From: Tubiluchus corallicola
Lineage: Eukaryota; Priapulida; Priapulimorpha; Priapulimorphida; Tubiluchidae
Length of the DNA stretch: 64,000 nt
Reading direction: 5' to 3'
NCBI GenBank assembly: GCA_030141605.1
Contig: JAQGDQ010000005.1
Coordinates: 746,180-810,179 of the forward strand
The notes under the pieces were generated by a model that ran no database searches, was not told the origin of the DNA, and saw only the letters and a list, made by a program, of their open reading frames with translations. Within the stretch, counting starts at the first letter, position 1; each line of letters begins with the position of its first letter. Positions 23,701 to 38,700 of the stretch are shown here, in pieces. Position numbers and translations under genes: made by a program.

Positions 23701-26700
23701 AAACACATAAAGTACATATTCCTTGACGATTTTGAGTCCAAGCAGATGCAACATGCAGAAAACATTGTAATGCTCGAGTTTGACACTAACAAATGTCGGC
23801 CCACCTGGGGTCACCTAAAGGACATCTACAGGGAATGTGTCAGACATATTGTGTAAGATATTCAAGTGAAACTTATGCTGAGGTGGTTTGACATGGTTCA
23901 TTAAAACATCAAGCATCTTTGACAAATGACTTAATTTTCTTTATTTTGCCAAAACCTTTTGTCCTTCATCTTAGATTTTTGGTATGTAGTAACCTTTGTA
24001 TAAAATGCATGTCAAATTGAATGACTAAGGTCAAAAATTTTGGGCCATCTGGGGTCACCCAAAAGGCATGTTGCAAACAATTGTGTAATAATGATAGGAA
24101 ATTAAAGTTTACAGTGAGGTGGATTTACAAGGTTCATGAAAAGGTCAGAGGTCAGTGGAAAAGCATCGCAACAAAAATGCTAAAGTCACAAGAATGAAGG
24201 CTTTCTTTTCATAAAGTAAATAATTAGGTTTTTGAAACTACTTACTTACATAATTGTTTACCAATTTACTCGTGCACTTACTTATTCCGATAGTTACTTT
24301 TGGTCTTACAGCAATTTTGATAAGAACTTCAAATGAGTATATATTTCACTGTTATTTGCTAACCTGTGTGTATTTCTGTAATGCAGTTTTATGACATTTT
24401 TGTATTATTAGAGTATGTACAATAGAATAATTTCTCTTCAGAACCTCTTGGAGTCTCGTTACATCAATTTTGGAATAAGCACAACTTACAGAAACCATTA
24501 TAATGTAACAGTTCTTGATACTGCAAAATGTTGTCCCATGCAGGGTCACCACCATTTTACATAATATTATACAATTTTTCTTCGGGGGCCATACACCGTC
24601 ATTGACAGTCTGGTTTCACTTACTTTTTAAATATTTTTTTAGTTTTTATTGGTGTTACACAAAGAAAATTATTAGATTTATTGGTTTGTGAGAAGCTACA
24701 TCACACTGACAGTGTGTTTTATGATGTGGGACCATAATGTACATGCACAGTATACCCATTTCTCAGTATTATAATTAAGAACTTAAAGAATTCTTCTTAA
24801 AAAATGGTGGTCCTAGTAGTCAATAGTTAAATGAGCTAAAACGTTCGAGCTACAGTACTTATTTAGTAAATCGTTTACTTCAGCTTGATCGTCAGTTTAC
24901 TTACAAGGTAGTTACGAAAATGTTACTTTAGCCACGGACTCTATATTCCTAATAATTACAGGCTTTAATAAACTTTTGAGTTTTGATCGCTTGTGATGTA
25001 ATTACTGAAGATCAGCCACATTGTGTTGTAACTGGAAACTACTGCATGAAGTTTAAGTGCTGGCCTCCATTCCTAGCCATTTTACGTAATTGGCTTTCCA
25101 CGTATTCCTGAAGCAGTAGAGAGAGTTTGAAATTGGGCTTTTTCTGAGCGATTGGCCTGTGTCAATGCTTCGCACAATTTATTTGTTTATAAAACTAACA
25201 AAACAATTCTGCTAAAACATGAAAGGTCGTCATCATGAACAAGTGAGCGTATTGGATATTACAGTTTTTTTCGTATTGTTATTGCCAAAAAGTGGCGAAG
25301 CTTGTTTAACGAGACTTTTTGATAATTTAAATCAACGTTGCATATTTGATCGAACTGAATGCTGAGTGGTATGTTTAAATATCATTTTGTCATGTGCAAC
25401 TTTGTTATTACTTTGTGCATATGAGTATATGTGTGTCAGCTATATAAGAAACCTGTGATTTCAAGATATTTACTGTATCAGCACTGTACATTCTTTTATT
25501 GACATTGCTGGTGATTGAAACGGTAATGACCAACAGTCAGTGCAAACTACTATATCCAAAGTACACATGAGTATATATTAGCATAATGCTGATTAATTGT
25601 ATTAATAGTTGCGCAGGTTGTGAAGTAACCACATTGGCTAAAGTAAATCATTAGTTTAAGTCTGGTTTGCAGTCCATCTGTTTTTGTTTTCACAAAAATT
25701 GTGTTTCGACCTGATATCTTGAGCAGCTACAAGTTGTGCAAATCAGATCTAGATTATGGAGTTCTACACACTGCAAGCTTAAATTAAACACTGCAGCAGG
25801 GCTACTTAAATATGTTGATGTTTGTGGCAAGACTGGAATCTGGCTCATTATCAATAGTAATTCTTTAACATGAAATAATGAAAAGGCAATTATGTTTTAA
25901 CCACGTTTAGTTCCTGATACAGCCTCACCCAGAAGCTTTTTTCCCAGTGGCTATCTCTTCATTTGCTAATCAAGGCCAGCATTACTAAACTTTGGTTACC
26001 GAGCAAGCTCATACTTTACCCTATTTTGGGTTTTAATGACGTTAAGCACACACGTTGCAGTTTAGCCATAACACACCGTTTTCTAGGCCAAGCATCATTG
26101 ATTGCCCCAAGTGGCCTATGAGTTTAGATAGGTGAATGTAAAGAAAGTTAAAGGCTGCTGTAGTAATTATGCCTTGGTGATATATTTATGTACAGGAGGT
26201 CTATAAACATGAAATTATATAATAGATTCCGCGCTGGCAACATTGTGCTTTGATCTTGTTAATTTTTGTGTAATGAGCGACATTTGACAAGAAAATGTAG
26301 AATGCTTGCGTGATGCATCCAAACTTCTGCAATTTGAAAAACCCTGAGAGGCTGAATTGGTTTACATTGAAATGTCAGAGTTTTTATTCGATTATCAATG
26401 CACTTGTGTACAACCTAGTTTTTATTGCTTATTTTTTGTGCATTTTAGTCTATTTAGTCTTGATGTTCACGGTGAGACTGGCAATAGCTCATTATCAAGA
26501 TTGACTTTTTAAAGTGAGGCATTGAACCAGTGTAGGTGGCTTGGGTACGGTGTATGTGCATACGTCCTTCCCCAACAAAATAAACAGTCAGAATCAGTAT
26601 GTCAAATGAAACTGCTCAGAGCGAATATTGAATCCAGGCAGTCACGATTGATTCACTAATTAGCTGTGCCATTGCTTAATTTAGTTATGAAGCACATGCC

Positions 26701-29700
26701 ATGACTACTCAACTATCTACTTTACCTCGTTGATGTCACTGCTTACTGCAAGCATCAAAATAGTCAAAGTTATGTGAATTTTAGCTACAAACTTTATAAA
26801 ATAAAAAAAAGTTGAAAGTGGTTTAAAGTGAAACCAGCAAATTGATGGCTTTTTTCCTTGTCTTTTACTGTTGCAGCTTCAGCTTCTAAAAAGCTTGAAT
26901 AAGCTATGTTTGTGACTCCATTCCATATTTTCTTTTGCTGATGACTTACTGGATAGTTTTTTTGCAGGATCAGTACGACAATCTATCAATGCACACTATG
27001 AAAGGTGTAGATTTTCTGGAGCGCTTTGGTCACTTTTTGCGAGATCGTTGTACAATAGAAGTGGAATATGCCAGCAAACTTAGGTAAACAAACATTTGGC
27101 CGCCAACAGTCTTGCGTTATAGTTTTTTGTGTAATGTTAATTGTTAATTAGCAATTTCTGCACAAGAAATTTCGTTTCTGATTTTGTAGCAAAATATGTA
27201 AATTCTTTTACTTGATAGTAATTGAATTTCTCTTTTACAGGAAATTGGTAAAACAGTACCAACCCAAAAAGAAAGAGTATGAGGATGTGCAGTAAGTAAC
27301 TTTTTCATTATTTTTTTTAAGTTACTTGTAATGATGTTGCCATCATATTTGTCTTAATTCCAAAGTTAGCTAAAATGTCAAAAGTTTTATATGTGTTAGG
27401 AAGATGACAGAATTTTTTTGATGTTAAAAATTAATTTTTGCTATCAGTTTGGTAACAGGTAAAAAGTGACTGGTGGTATTTTTGTACTACACATTTCTTA
27501 ATGTTTATTAACAGGTAAAAAGTAACTGGTGGTAATTTTGTACTACACATTTCTTGATGTTTATATAAAATTTAAAGATTATGTTTTATGTTAACTTACT
27601 AATTTTCATAGTAGTTTTGTTTCGCTATTACTTGCAAACCAATGTCCGGTTTAGTGCCAGACTTAGACATTATATATTTGTAACGCTTGATAGATATAAA
27701 CCAGATTGAATCATTTTTGACAGCCTGCTTAAAATTTGTTATAAATTTTCTTTGACTGCAGACAATGCATTGGTCCTTCTTGTTTTTTTTCAAGAACTAG
27801 CGATGTGGAAATTTTGTTGATTTTTGTGGCGACATACTGCTAGACTGTAGATTGTTTATTATGGTTATGTGAGGTTTAGTTTTAGGTTTTATAAATAGCT
27901 ACCTTAGTCATAAGAAAATTGAATTTTAAATTTAAGCATTATAAATAAAACATGCTCTGCAGTTAGAAAGGAGAGTGATCACCAACGATACAGCTAATTA
28001 CGTCAAAGTGTTAGTTAAGTAACGTGATTCACACTTTGAGTATGTTGTAGAAAGATCACATCTGTTTTTCCTTAACCAAAGCCCTGCATTTCTACAAAGT
28101 TTGCTTTGAATTCACTTTCGCACATGCGGACCACAAGGTCTGTAACTACGACATGGCTTTTGAGCTGTGCTAAATCTTTATACACAAACTCCACCATTAT
28201 ACTGTTCTAATTAAATTATAGCCTATGGGTATGTCTACAAGCTGCAAGTTTATGAAATACTGTATATCATTTGTATGTAATGGGGCAATTTTCTCTGATG
28301 TAAATATTTTAACCATCTTGGCAATGCATTTGCAATGCTCTACAGCTACATCTTAATCTTGAAATATTACAGCAGGTAAAGAAATTGCGTCAACGTGTAC
28401 TGTTTTTTCATCTTTGATAAACTGTAAATTAGTCAGCTTTTTATTAAAAAAACAGTTTCTGGAAACATACACTATCAAGTCGCATCGATAATGGACTTGC
28501 AGCAAGTGCAAACACTTGTGTTACAAATGCTTGACCATCTAATTTTCTAGTGTAACTCAAGGTGCATTCTTTAGTCATAAAGTACTGTATGAGTACAGTA
28601 TGTACATTGATAATAAGTGTCATTTAATGCCAGAGAGTTAACCAAAGCAGTTATTGATGACAAATGCTGCATGTGACTTGGTGTCTTGTAAACAAAATCC
28701 CATTTGTGGCAATAGCATGTTTCCGGTTAGCATGTTACTGTTAATTTCGAATTTTTTATTTCAGTTCAGACTATTGGGAGAAGATTCCAATAAGAATGTT
28801 AAATCACTAATTGACTAATTTCTGTTACAGCTGTGCAAAATAAGTGTAAATGTCAGTTCCCAAAAAATGCCAAGCAATTATATGGATGTTGGAATTTAAA
28901 AAGTTAAAAAATCAATGAAAATGAAATGCAAATGAAAATTAATTCTTTTCCTCATAAAATAAGTTTTTCAAATTTAATTTTATATGCTGTACCTGTAGTT
29001 TTTCATTGGTTCATTTGGACTGGTTAATTACAGACATTCAGGGTAATTATCATTTAACTTTTGTGCAACTTTTTCTGTCTTTGATCTCACCCAGAAATGC
29101 CTGAAGGTTTTTGTTTTAATCACAAGTATTTCTGCTCTCTTAGAAGACATTTTGTCGCATCTGACTATTTTGAATGTGGGGGAAAAATGATAGAAAACAA
29201 TGTTCAGGCAATAACTTCTATCGCATGTCTCCATGAGACCCTGTAAACGTGTTTGTTTTTACATAATATTACCTAAAAAGATCTGCATTTTTCCTTCAGT
29301 AAAGATTTTTCCATGTCGTTCTTTGGTTTAGTGTCTATCAGCATTGATTATCCTGCCTCAGATAATTTTTCATTATTGTGATCAGCTAGCTTCGTGAGTC
29401 ATTAGCTGAATAGCCTGCCATTTCTGTAGATGAACCCGCTAATCAATAAGTAATTGGACAAAAATCTTCTGTCATCAATAACTGCAAATTATTATCATAA
29501 TATAGCTGAAATTCAGAATTGTTTCAGTGGCATTCATAAGCAGGATATTGTAAAATAGATATATATATTGATAATTATTGTAAAATAGATATTTGGGTCC
29601 TTCAGCTTTGGCATAGAACAAAATTTGAATCTAAAAATTACATTTTAAATTTCAGGTACACCTATACAAAGTCGTACATACAAATGTTAAATGAGATAAA

Positions 29701-32700
29701 TGATTTAGCTGGGCAGCATGAAGTCATTTCTGAAAATCTTTCCGCTTCTATAGTCAAAGAATTGTATGGTTTAGTAAAAGAACTCAAAGATGAGCGCAAA
29801 AGGGTAAGCAAACAAAAAACTGCAATGTCATGCTGTTTGCCTTTTTAGAATTATATTAAATAATTTTTCTTAGCAGAAAATAAACCACTTAGTGTCTTTT
29901 AGTTTTTGTCTGTAATTAATAATATTTTTCTGCGTTGATAGAACCAAACAAAATTTGTACACAATGCAGATTAATTTTGTTTTGCAGAGTTTTTTTGTAA
30001 TTCATCAAGATATTTAAGATTTAATTTTAATTAATGCAGATTGTGAAGTGGAAGCCAACATTGATATTTGTTCACACACCATATTTGCTTAGTTTCTTGT
30101 TGTTAGCCTGTCATCTATGTAACTACAAGCTTTTGTGTTTGCTTTCGACTTACCTGAATGACTGGTCTGTCTTGTCAGTTAGTGAAAAAATGGCCATTGT
30201 GTTGGAGTGAATGACTAGCTGTGGTAAAGCACAATGCCGAATATCTCAGCATTAAAATTGGCATAATTAAGCCCACATAGTGTGCAAATTTTGCTTTACT
30301 TTATGAAACTGGACAAAGGCTGTTAGTGACATGAATAAAAGACTTTTATGTGGAACATTCTTCTATTTGGATATATTTTTCTTTTTGTTCCTCTGCAGAT
30401 TTGTTAATCCACAAAAGTGAAGCTGTTTCAGTCATTATAAAAAATTTTCAAAGTAAAAATTGAGAATGCTAAAGCAGATTTTTGATTTAACAAGTAAGTT
30501 AACTGGATACACACATACATACATATATGTATTAAAACTTTTTCAACAAAGAAAAATGGTATGTAATTTGATGTCTATTGCTGTATTGCAATTGGATAAG
30601 CTTATTTGTTCCATAAGTCATTGAAAGCTGAATAGCTGATTGACAAATAACTCAAGCTTGTTAAAGTAACTCAAACTTGTTATTTCTTTATGTTTTATAC
30701 TCTGTATAATGTAAGTGTTTTGCTTAAAGAATGCTTGAATATTTTTGCAGATTCTGAATGAAGCAATGAGACATAAGAATGCTCTGTCAGGTCAGGAAAT
30801 GCAGTTAGAAAAGGTAAGCTTGTTTTGTCACTCTAGCCAAGTTTTTGTATTTTGGCATTGACAATGTTGCATTAGTTGAAGTACTTAACCGTTGTGCTTT
30901 TTTATAATAAATGTGCATTGTCACACTTGTTTGTTCTACATAAATTTTAGAAAGTTAATTCATTTTAATTTGAGTGTTTTTATTTCAGTCTAAGAAAAAC
31001 TATGAAAAGGCTTACAAAGATTCTCTAAGAGCAAAGTATGCTTATGAGAAAGCAGAAGCAGATCTTAATTTATCACGAGCTGATGTAGAAAAGGTGCATC
31101 TTGTTTAGTGACATTTTTTCTTAGAAATGTATCATCTGAAACATTTATGAAAACTGTCCTGTGAAAAAATAAAAGTGACTCATCGTACAATTTTTTTGCT
31201 GAATGGGAATTAGTAATTGTTAATGTTGTTATCATTACTTTAAACAATTTAAATAACTCCTAATTGTTAACTGAAACTAGATAGGCTTTGCTGTCATTTA
31301 TCAACATTCTCTAAAGTTGTTTTGGTTAGGAGACCATAATGAGTTCTGAATTGCAATTGTCAATTAAGCTTGCACTTGTTGATGGGATTTGCTGTTGTTT
31401 TAACTATTTATTTTACTGGTGTTTAATTATGTATTTTGAAAGGAAAATTTTCCTGACAAGAAATTTTTTTTGTTTGTTTGTTTTTGGTTAGTTTCTTATT
31501 ATGGTGCACAGTGTACATAAAAGCATTTAAGGTAATTGTCATTTTTGTCCACTTATGTGTCACTGTGGTGGCAGATTTAAAAAAAATTCTATTTTTCGAA
31601 TTACAGCATAAAAACAATGCACAGCTGAAAAGTCAACAGTTTGAAGATAGTAAAAGTGAATATGCTAATCAGCTGCAAAAGTTTAACGACTTACAGCATC
31701 AGCATTATACCTCATTAATGCCAGCATCGTACCAGGTACTGAATTGTAATTTTTCTCTTGGTGATTAAAATGCTGTTGCAATATCTAGTGTTTTAAACAA
31801 ACATTTCTCTTCCCTTCTCTCTTTGCCATAGTTTGATTTTATTCAGTTTTAGCTTTAATAAGCAGTTGTGTACAACAGCTTTGTTTGTTTACTTGTAGGT
31901 GTGTTTGTGATGGCTTGATATGATAGAATAGATAAAAATCGTAGAAATTACTTCAGTAAAGTAATCTTAAAAACATTGTTAGCATGCATTCTGTATCTTA
32001 CTATGAAATGTGGTGACAAGTGAAAGAAAGGGAATCTCTTACTAAACTTGTACATGTATTACATTCAACACTTGCGTAGTTTCAATCTACTGTAGTCATA
32101 TTTTCTTTTACGTAACAATATCGTCAATACGCAAGTGTATTTCACAGATATCTTTATTAAAATAACTTTAAGCTGACATTATAAGAAAGTGTTGTCTGTG
32201 TGCTTAAGTTTAGCTTTAACAAGAGAAAAAGAGGATTGATAATTTACTCTTGTTTAGTCAAGCTGATTTTGTGTTTCTCTAATTTTATTGCTCTTAATGT
32301 ATTTTAGTATAATAGCTACATTGTGCCTCTATCAGATTTTTATTTTATAGGAATTACAAGACATGGATGAAAGGAGAATAGTTAGTGTGCAAGATTTTAT
32401 GAAACGTTCAGCTGATGTCGAAAAGGGTGTTTTTCCTATCATTGATACCTGTCTGAATGGCATCATGAAATCTGCTGATTCGATAGATGCAAAACAGGTA
32501 CGTGTATTCAGAAGTGAACAAAGATTACTGTATTATGTTCCAGTGATATTACTTTTATCTAACAAATATTATAGAAAACTGCTATTGTCCTCACTACTTG
32601 TTTTCAGATGTGTCACTTTCTAGAAATGTTAATCAGAGTGAGCAGGAATTCATCGACTATGCACCATAATTTTATTTTCAATTCAGTGTTGTTCATTGCA

Positions 32701-35700
32701 ATAATTTTTGAATGGTTGTTCTGTAATAATTTCTTATATAAGTCTTGTTAAAGAAGGCCAGTGGCTACTCGAGGTTACAGGAGAATTTTAAGGGAAAAAT
32801 GTGAACATGGGTCCGGAAAGTAAAATTTGAATAACTAATTTGCATATTATATGCGGTATCTGTTGATTTTCTTTTTGAAGCAGATTGAGATTTTGGTTAA
32901 CCAGTAACTTTCTGGTAAATAATTTCAAACGTAATAATGAAATATCTGTAAACTACCTTTACTGTGTATTTTTCAAAATGACTGTTACTTGTCATTTTCA
33001 GATTTAGTATGTAAGTATCGCTAGTGTAAGCCAAGAACTTAAACATTTTGAGTGAGACTTGACAAGAATCAAGGAAGTTTTCACACGATGTGCATGAAGA
33101 AGTTAATACAGTTGCATGCATATTTGCTTTTTTCTGCTCTTGCTACTGGGGGAAATTTTCTTTTTGGTTTCAATAGTCGAAACAATCAAAGCAAGCTCAT
33201 TGGATTCCTAAAAGTATTTAATTTTTTTTTTTATTTTAATGATAGGATTTAGGTCACACCATTTAAAATTGCTTTTACAATTTACCCCAGCATTCTACAT
33301 TTGAGCTTAAGTAAACTAATCGTGATCTAGCAAGACCTGTGGTTGGGAAATTTCTCGTAGTTCTGCAAATTTAGTTTCCTGCTGTTGTTTGGATGCTGCG
33401 TGAGATGTAGACTAATAAGTGAATAATGTTTAACAAAGATTTCATTGTTTTCCAGGATTCACAACTAGTTATAGAACGTTACAAGTCAGGGTTTGAACCA
33501 CCTGGTGATCAGTTATTTGAAGATCTCAGTAATATGGGATCAACACACTCAATACAGGATTCTCCTCCAGAAACTCCGCATTCAGTTGCTCGTAGGTCAG
33601 AAACGATGAAAAACATGAGCACGACATCAGGAAAGCCTAAAAAGCGTGGAAAGTTATTTGGAATATTTAGTTCTCAAAAGGTGAGTACAAGCTGTTTCTA
33701 CAGTTTGTCACTACATGTGCAGGAGAAGGTTGAATTAAAAAAATTATGAGCCTATTGACATTAAAATGATCTAGGGTTATATAAAGTGAGTAATGTCCTC
33801 AGCCATAGAAATTTTTATGTTTCTGTTGTGTTTTCCTCAGCTGTTATAGCGAGACATTAGAAACAAAAATGGATTGACATCAAACGATAGCAGTATACTT
33901 TGAATTTTGCTTGTTGAATCTGTGGTAGCTATGACCTGTTTGACTGAGTGATTTTTGGACATTGACATGAACGGATCAGATACTTTTCATTTGTTAATCT
34001 TTTTCAAATTACAGTGTTGAATATTTATAAAAATGACATGCTTAATAACAGTTATAAATTTTGTATTTATGTCTTGCACATGACATTGCTTAGTCTTTAT
34101 TGAAATACTGCTGAGGTTGTAATAGTAATTGTTGTGAATATCCACCATTTTTTATATAATTGCAAGGGTAATTAATTGTTTTATTCTTCTTTTATTTCTT
34201 GGTTCATTGACGTATTTGTGCTACATCATCTCATTTCACTTCTGTGTAAGTATCAGCTTAAAAAATGGTTGATTGTATAGAGGTGACAAATCATTGCTGG
34301 CGTAAGACTAACAGCATGATGCTTTAGCTTATTTCTTCAGATGTGTTTTTGTAGCAAGTTTGAAATTTTGTTTGCTGTTTGAAAGTAGATGTATCAATTA
34401 ATGACTAACATTTGAATATCAAGTCGGATAGTAGCTTAGTGAATTTAATTCAAGACCACTGATGCCATAATAACTGAGTGCACTGATTTGACTTGCCTGG
34501 TTTTTGAGTATAGTTCGACTCTTTGTGAGAATAATCAACTCCTGACAAAACATGAAAATGTGCCACAATCTTGCAAAGGTTTCCTAAGGAAAAGAAAATT
34601 TGTTATGGCCTCTGTTAGTTCTGTAAGTTTTTACATCTATTTTTTCATTTTCTTGTTGATCTGAAATGTGAAGTTGCATTTTAAAGATTAAGGAAATCTG
34701 AATTGTATAATGTACTTGTCTTCATAGTTGGCAAGTGATGATATGCTTTGATTCAATATTATGGACTTTTGCTAACAGCTATTTGTTGCATGCAAATGCT
34801 TAGGTCCTGTTTTGCTGTTGTGTTACGTAAAATAAAGATTAGCTCTGGGTGTAATATTATGAAGAGAGTTTTACAAGGCTTGTAAATTATTTTGTTTGAC
34901 AATCAAATATAAAATCTTTTGTTTTGCACAGTTTAAGCCAATTTGAAATGCAAGAATCATTAATAGTCACTATGTCTGTAACATTTCAAAGAGAAAGTGA
35001 AATGTGATGTTTGTTGTTTTCATAACATATACGTTTTGGGTTTAACAATACATTTGCTTTTTTCTGCTTTTATTGTGAAGCAATTTTATTGTAATTTCTT
35101 TGCTTCTGCTTTGTATGTAATAGTTGTTTATCATTTTCTAATACTGAAGTTATTTTTATATAACCACTTTTGTGTTTACAATTATACAAAGTTATTCGAC
35201 TTTTTGTATAAGTTTATAATAGCAATGTATGATTTGTGAGTACTTTTGTTCTCATATTGCACTCTCGTATAGGATGAAATGCACTCGGAGACTGCCATTT
35301 TATTTTGATTTATTAATTGTGTAAAAAAGAACAAGAAACTTTGTTTTATTGAAATTCTATACGTGTAAATAGTTTAGGTGTCACATATCACGAACCATAT
35401 TTCATAATTCTTATTGTAAGGCTAGCTTAGTGTACTGATATTACTGTGAGATTATTGCCAGATACAAATGATGTTTATTTTTTACTTGATAAGAATGGAA
35501 TTTTTGTTAATGTAGGTTTGACATTTGCATGAATTTTACAGTCTTGCAGATTTTTAAATACTAACCATTTGAGACTAGAGTTTGAATGTTATTAACTTAG
35601 AAAATGTCTGTACATGGATACGAGGTTGCGTGATGTATTATTGAGCATGCATTCTTTAAATAATTTGTTCTCATTTGTTCTATATTATCACGTTTTCCTG

Positions 35701-38700
35701 TTGGTGAATTGATGAACGAAAGAGTCCCCATTGCTATCGAAGCAGGTTTTATATAAATGTACCAGAGGTGTCCCCATTTAATCGATTTTTGCGAATATCA
35801 GGCGTTTTTCTAGTAATCAGTATGTCTCTAATAATTGGCCGAATATTGTAAATAATGTCTAATCTACAAACATCGGAAATATTCCACTAAAAAGCTTGAG
35901 AAGAAATGGAACAACTGGAATCTTTCTACTTGCACACACAACGCCTGTTGAAAACAAAGATGTTCATCAAGCATGTAACCAAAAGCTTTGTTTCATTCAA
36001 TGTCCTTTAACGTATTTCACTGTTATAATGATATAATGGCAACAAGCAAAACCAGTAGAGTTTGGAGTGTTTTAGAAATAAGAGCAGATGACGAGGGTTG
36101 AGTAAACCAAAAAATATGGAAATCAGTTACAATTTTCCATATAGCTATTCCAAATTAAGTTTCAGTACTGAATTAACATTTTATTTTAATTAATTGGTAA
36201 TCAGCCGATTATTTCTTCTAATCGGTTGTCGGTTAATAAGTATCGGTTAATCAGTAAATTTCACAATCAGTGCACCTCTAAAATATACTTTTTGCTTCTA
36301 AGGTTTTGGCTGAATTTATCTTCAAAGACAGATTTTTTTGCTATTATTATTTAACAAAGACTTGACAGTAATTGAGCAATTAAAATAATTGGTGTCTAGT
36401 CTTTAACAAGACTTTCTTAATTTTTTTGGTATAGGTGAATAATGCTTGTTGTTAATTTTTCCAGCCGGATGAAATGAAGGAGGATTACAGTGACTTACCT
36501 CCAAGCCAACGAAAGAAAAAACTTTTGGCAAAGTTGGACAGTTTACAACAGCAAGTTAACCAAGAGACTGCTGCCAGGTATGTATTCTTGTTTGTGCTGA
36601 AGATATCGCATTGATGTATGAATAGATTGCTGCGTAACTTTTAAATATTTAAGCACATTTATGTTCTTATTAATTATTATATATGTTACTACTAAATCTT
36701 TATAGTAACAGTTTTATATCTTTTTTGTAGGGATGCTCTGATGAAGATGAAATCTGTTTACGAGGAGAATCCTGCGCTTGGTGATCCACACAGTCTAGAT
36801 AAACAGTTGGCTGAAAACGGTGATAAGCTTGACAAGTTACGACTTGAACAGCAAAGATTTCAGGTATTTTTTAAGGCGTTGTTTTTCCTTCTCTAATAAT
36901 TGCCTTACAGTGATGCGTAAGAAATTTAGAATATCAGAAAACATCTTTCGATCTATGTTTTGTTTTAAAGATATTTTTTCTATTTTGGTAAATATTAATT
37001 TAAGTTACCAGTTACCAAAAGTTTGTATTATTACATGCTGTACTGAACAGTAGTTCAAGTGGTTGTTATTTTTGCTATCGTTATTCTTGAAATGTCCAAA
37101 ATTTCTGCTGTGCAGGATGTGTTCATACACGAAAAATTGCCACTTCTTGTTCTAATAACCTTAAACTCTTCTTCATGCAAAAGAAAGCCATTCTTAGCAC
37201 AAACGTGGTTGTATTTGTATTTTATTAATCAATATAAATTTTTAGACTTTTCTAAACGATGCAGAAAATAAGTTAACGCCAAATGCGCAGAAAAAGAATC
37301 GTAATAGTGTTGCTACGGACAACAAAATCTCACGGAGCGTATCAGATGTGAGTGCTGTATCAGCGAGTCAACGCAACTCTACACTTAGCATGCCAAACAG
37401 AACAACCGAGTATGTACACTTCATCCATTGTTTTAATATCGAACACAGTTTAGTTAGTTGAATGGAAAAATCTGAAAGAAACGAAACCAATTTCAAAAAC
37501 TTTTTCACTGTCCCATAAATAAGGGTGTCTTGTTAACCGATACTGTTGACATATCTCGCCACCTAAAACATAATTTTAGTTTATATATAAGTGATATAAG
37601 TATGTATATATATATACTTGTAAATTATATGTACGGTTATATGGTATATAACTATATATGTGACACAACTTACTATTAGGGATGTACCGAATCCCGAGAT
37701 GTGTTGTTGGACTTTGGACTGTTTGTATTCGTATTTTTCTACGTGTAAAACTACTAACTGTGAAAAAGATTAGAGAGCGTAAGAAAAAAATATGCATAAC
37801 AATTTAATTATCCGAATAGTCTTAGTTTTTCTACAAAATTGGAAGGATTTCTATTAAATCTTCACAAATCTTCAGAAATTTATAAACGCATAGCGCTGTT
37901 ACTGCAAACATGTCTGCTAGAAATTTAGAGCCGTCTACTCTACTTCCAGTAAGAGTGCAGTTTGGGGTTTTTTAGTTTAAATCAAATGCAGATCAAGTGT
38001 TCAAAATTACAGTACATGAATGTCTGCAGTGTTACCATTTAAAATGACTCAGTGATCCAGAAAATGGACAGGCATGCCATCACTTGAACAAAAGGCTAAA
38101 CAGATGAAATATTGTTTACATTAATTTGCAGATCTGAAACTGGAACCGGATTCAGTACATACAGATCCAGAACCAGCAAAGCTATATGCTTGTGGCAGGA
38201 CCAAAATCTAACTCACTAACTAAAGTTATTTTTCTCAGATAGCACAATGTGACATTCAGTTAATTCCCTTTCCCCCAAAGATATATGTTTATCATGTGTT
38301 GTGTATGTGCTGCATTGTGATGGAACCAGTGGCGAAGTGAGTTCACTGTGAGACTGTGAGGGTCATCTTTTTCACCAGTTGTTGTAGCGTCTCCAGCAGA
38401 TGGCACCACTCGGACAAAATTATTGAATAATAATTGAATAGCTAAAATCGTATCAGATATACTAGATTGTATGTCCAATGAAAATAGCAAATTATTAGCA
38501 TGTAAATTATTTCTGTGCTATGCCTTTTCAGTGTTTCACCTTCTACTGACGGTGACTTCTAGGCCACGAGAATTGATGATAGCATCTATAATATTTAATG
38601 CAGTAATAACGTAATCAAAGGCTGGCTTCACAAGGAAGTCCATAATATTTTTTTAACATTATTATATGTAGGCGTATATTGCATGAAAATTAGTCAAGCT

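Noticed and set aside
37677-38166. TAGGGATGTACCGAATCC at the left and an inverted TATGTACTGAATCC at the right, like a hAT element
   Set aside because: The ends match only in part and the 8-bp flanks (CTTACTAT on the left) do not match; kept as a weak hint only.
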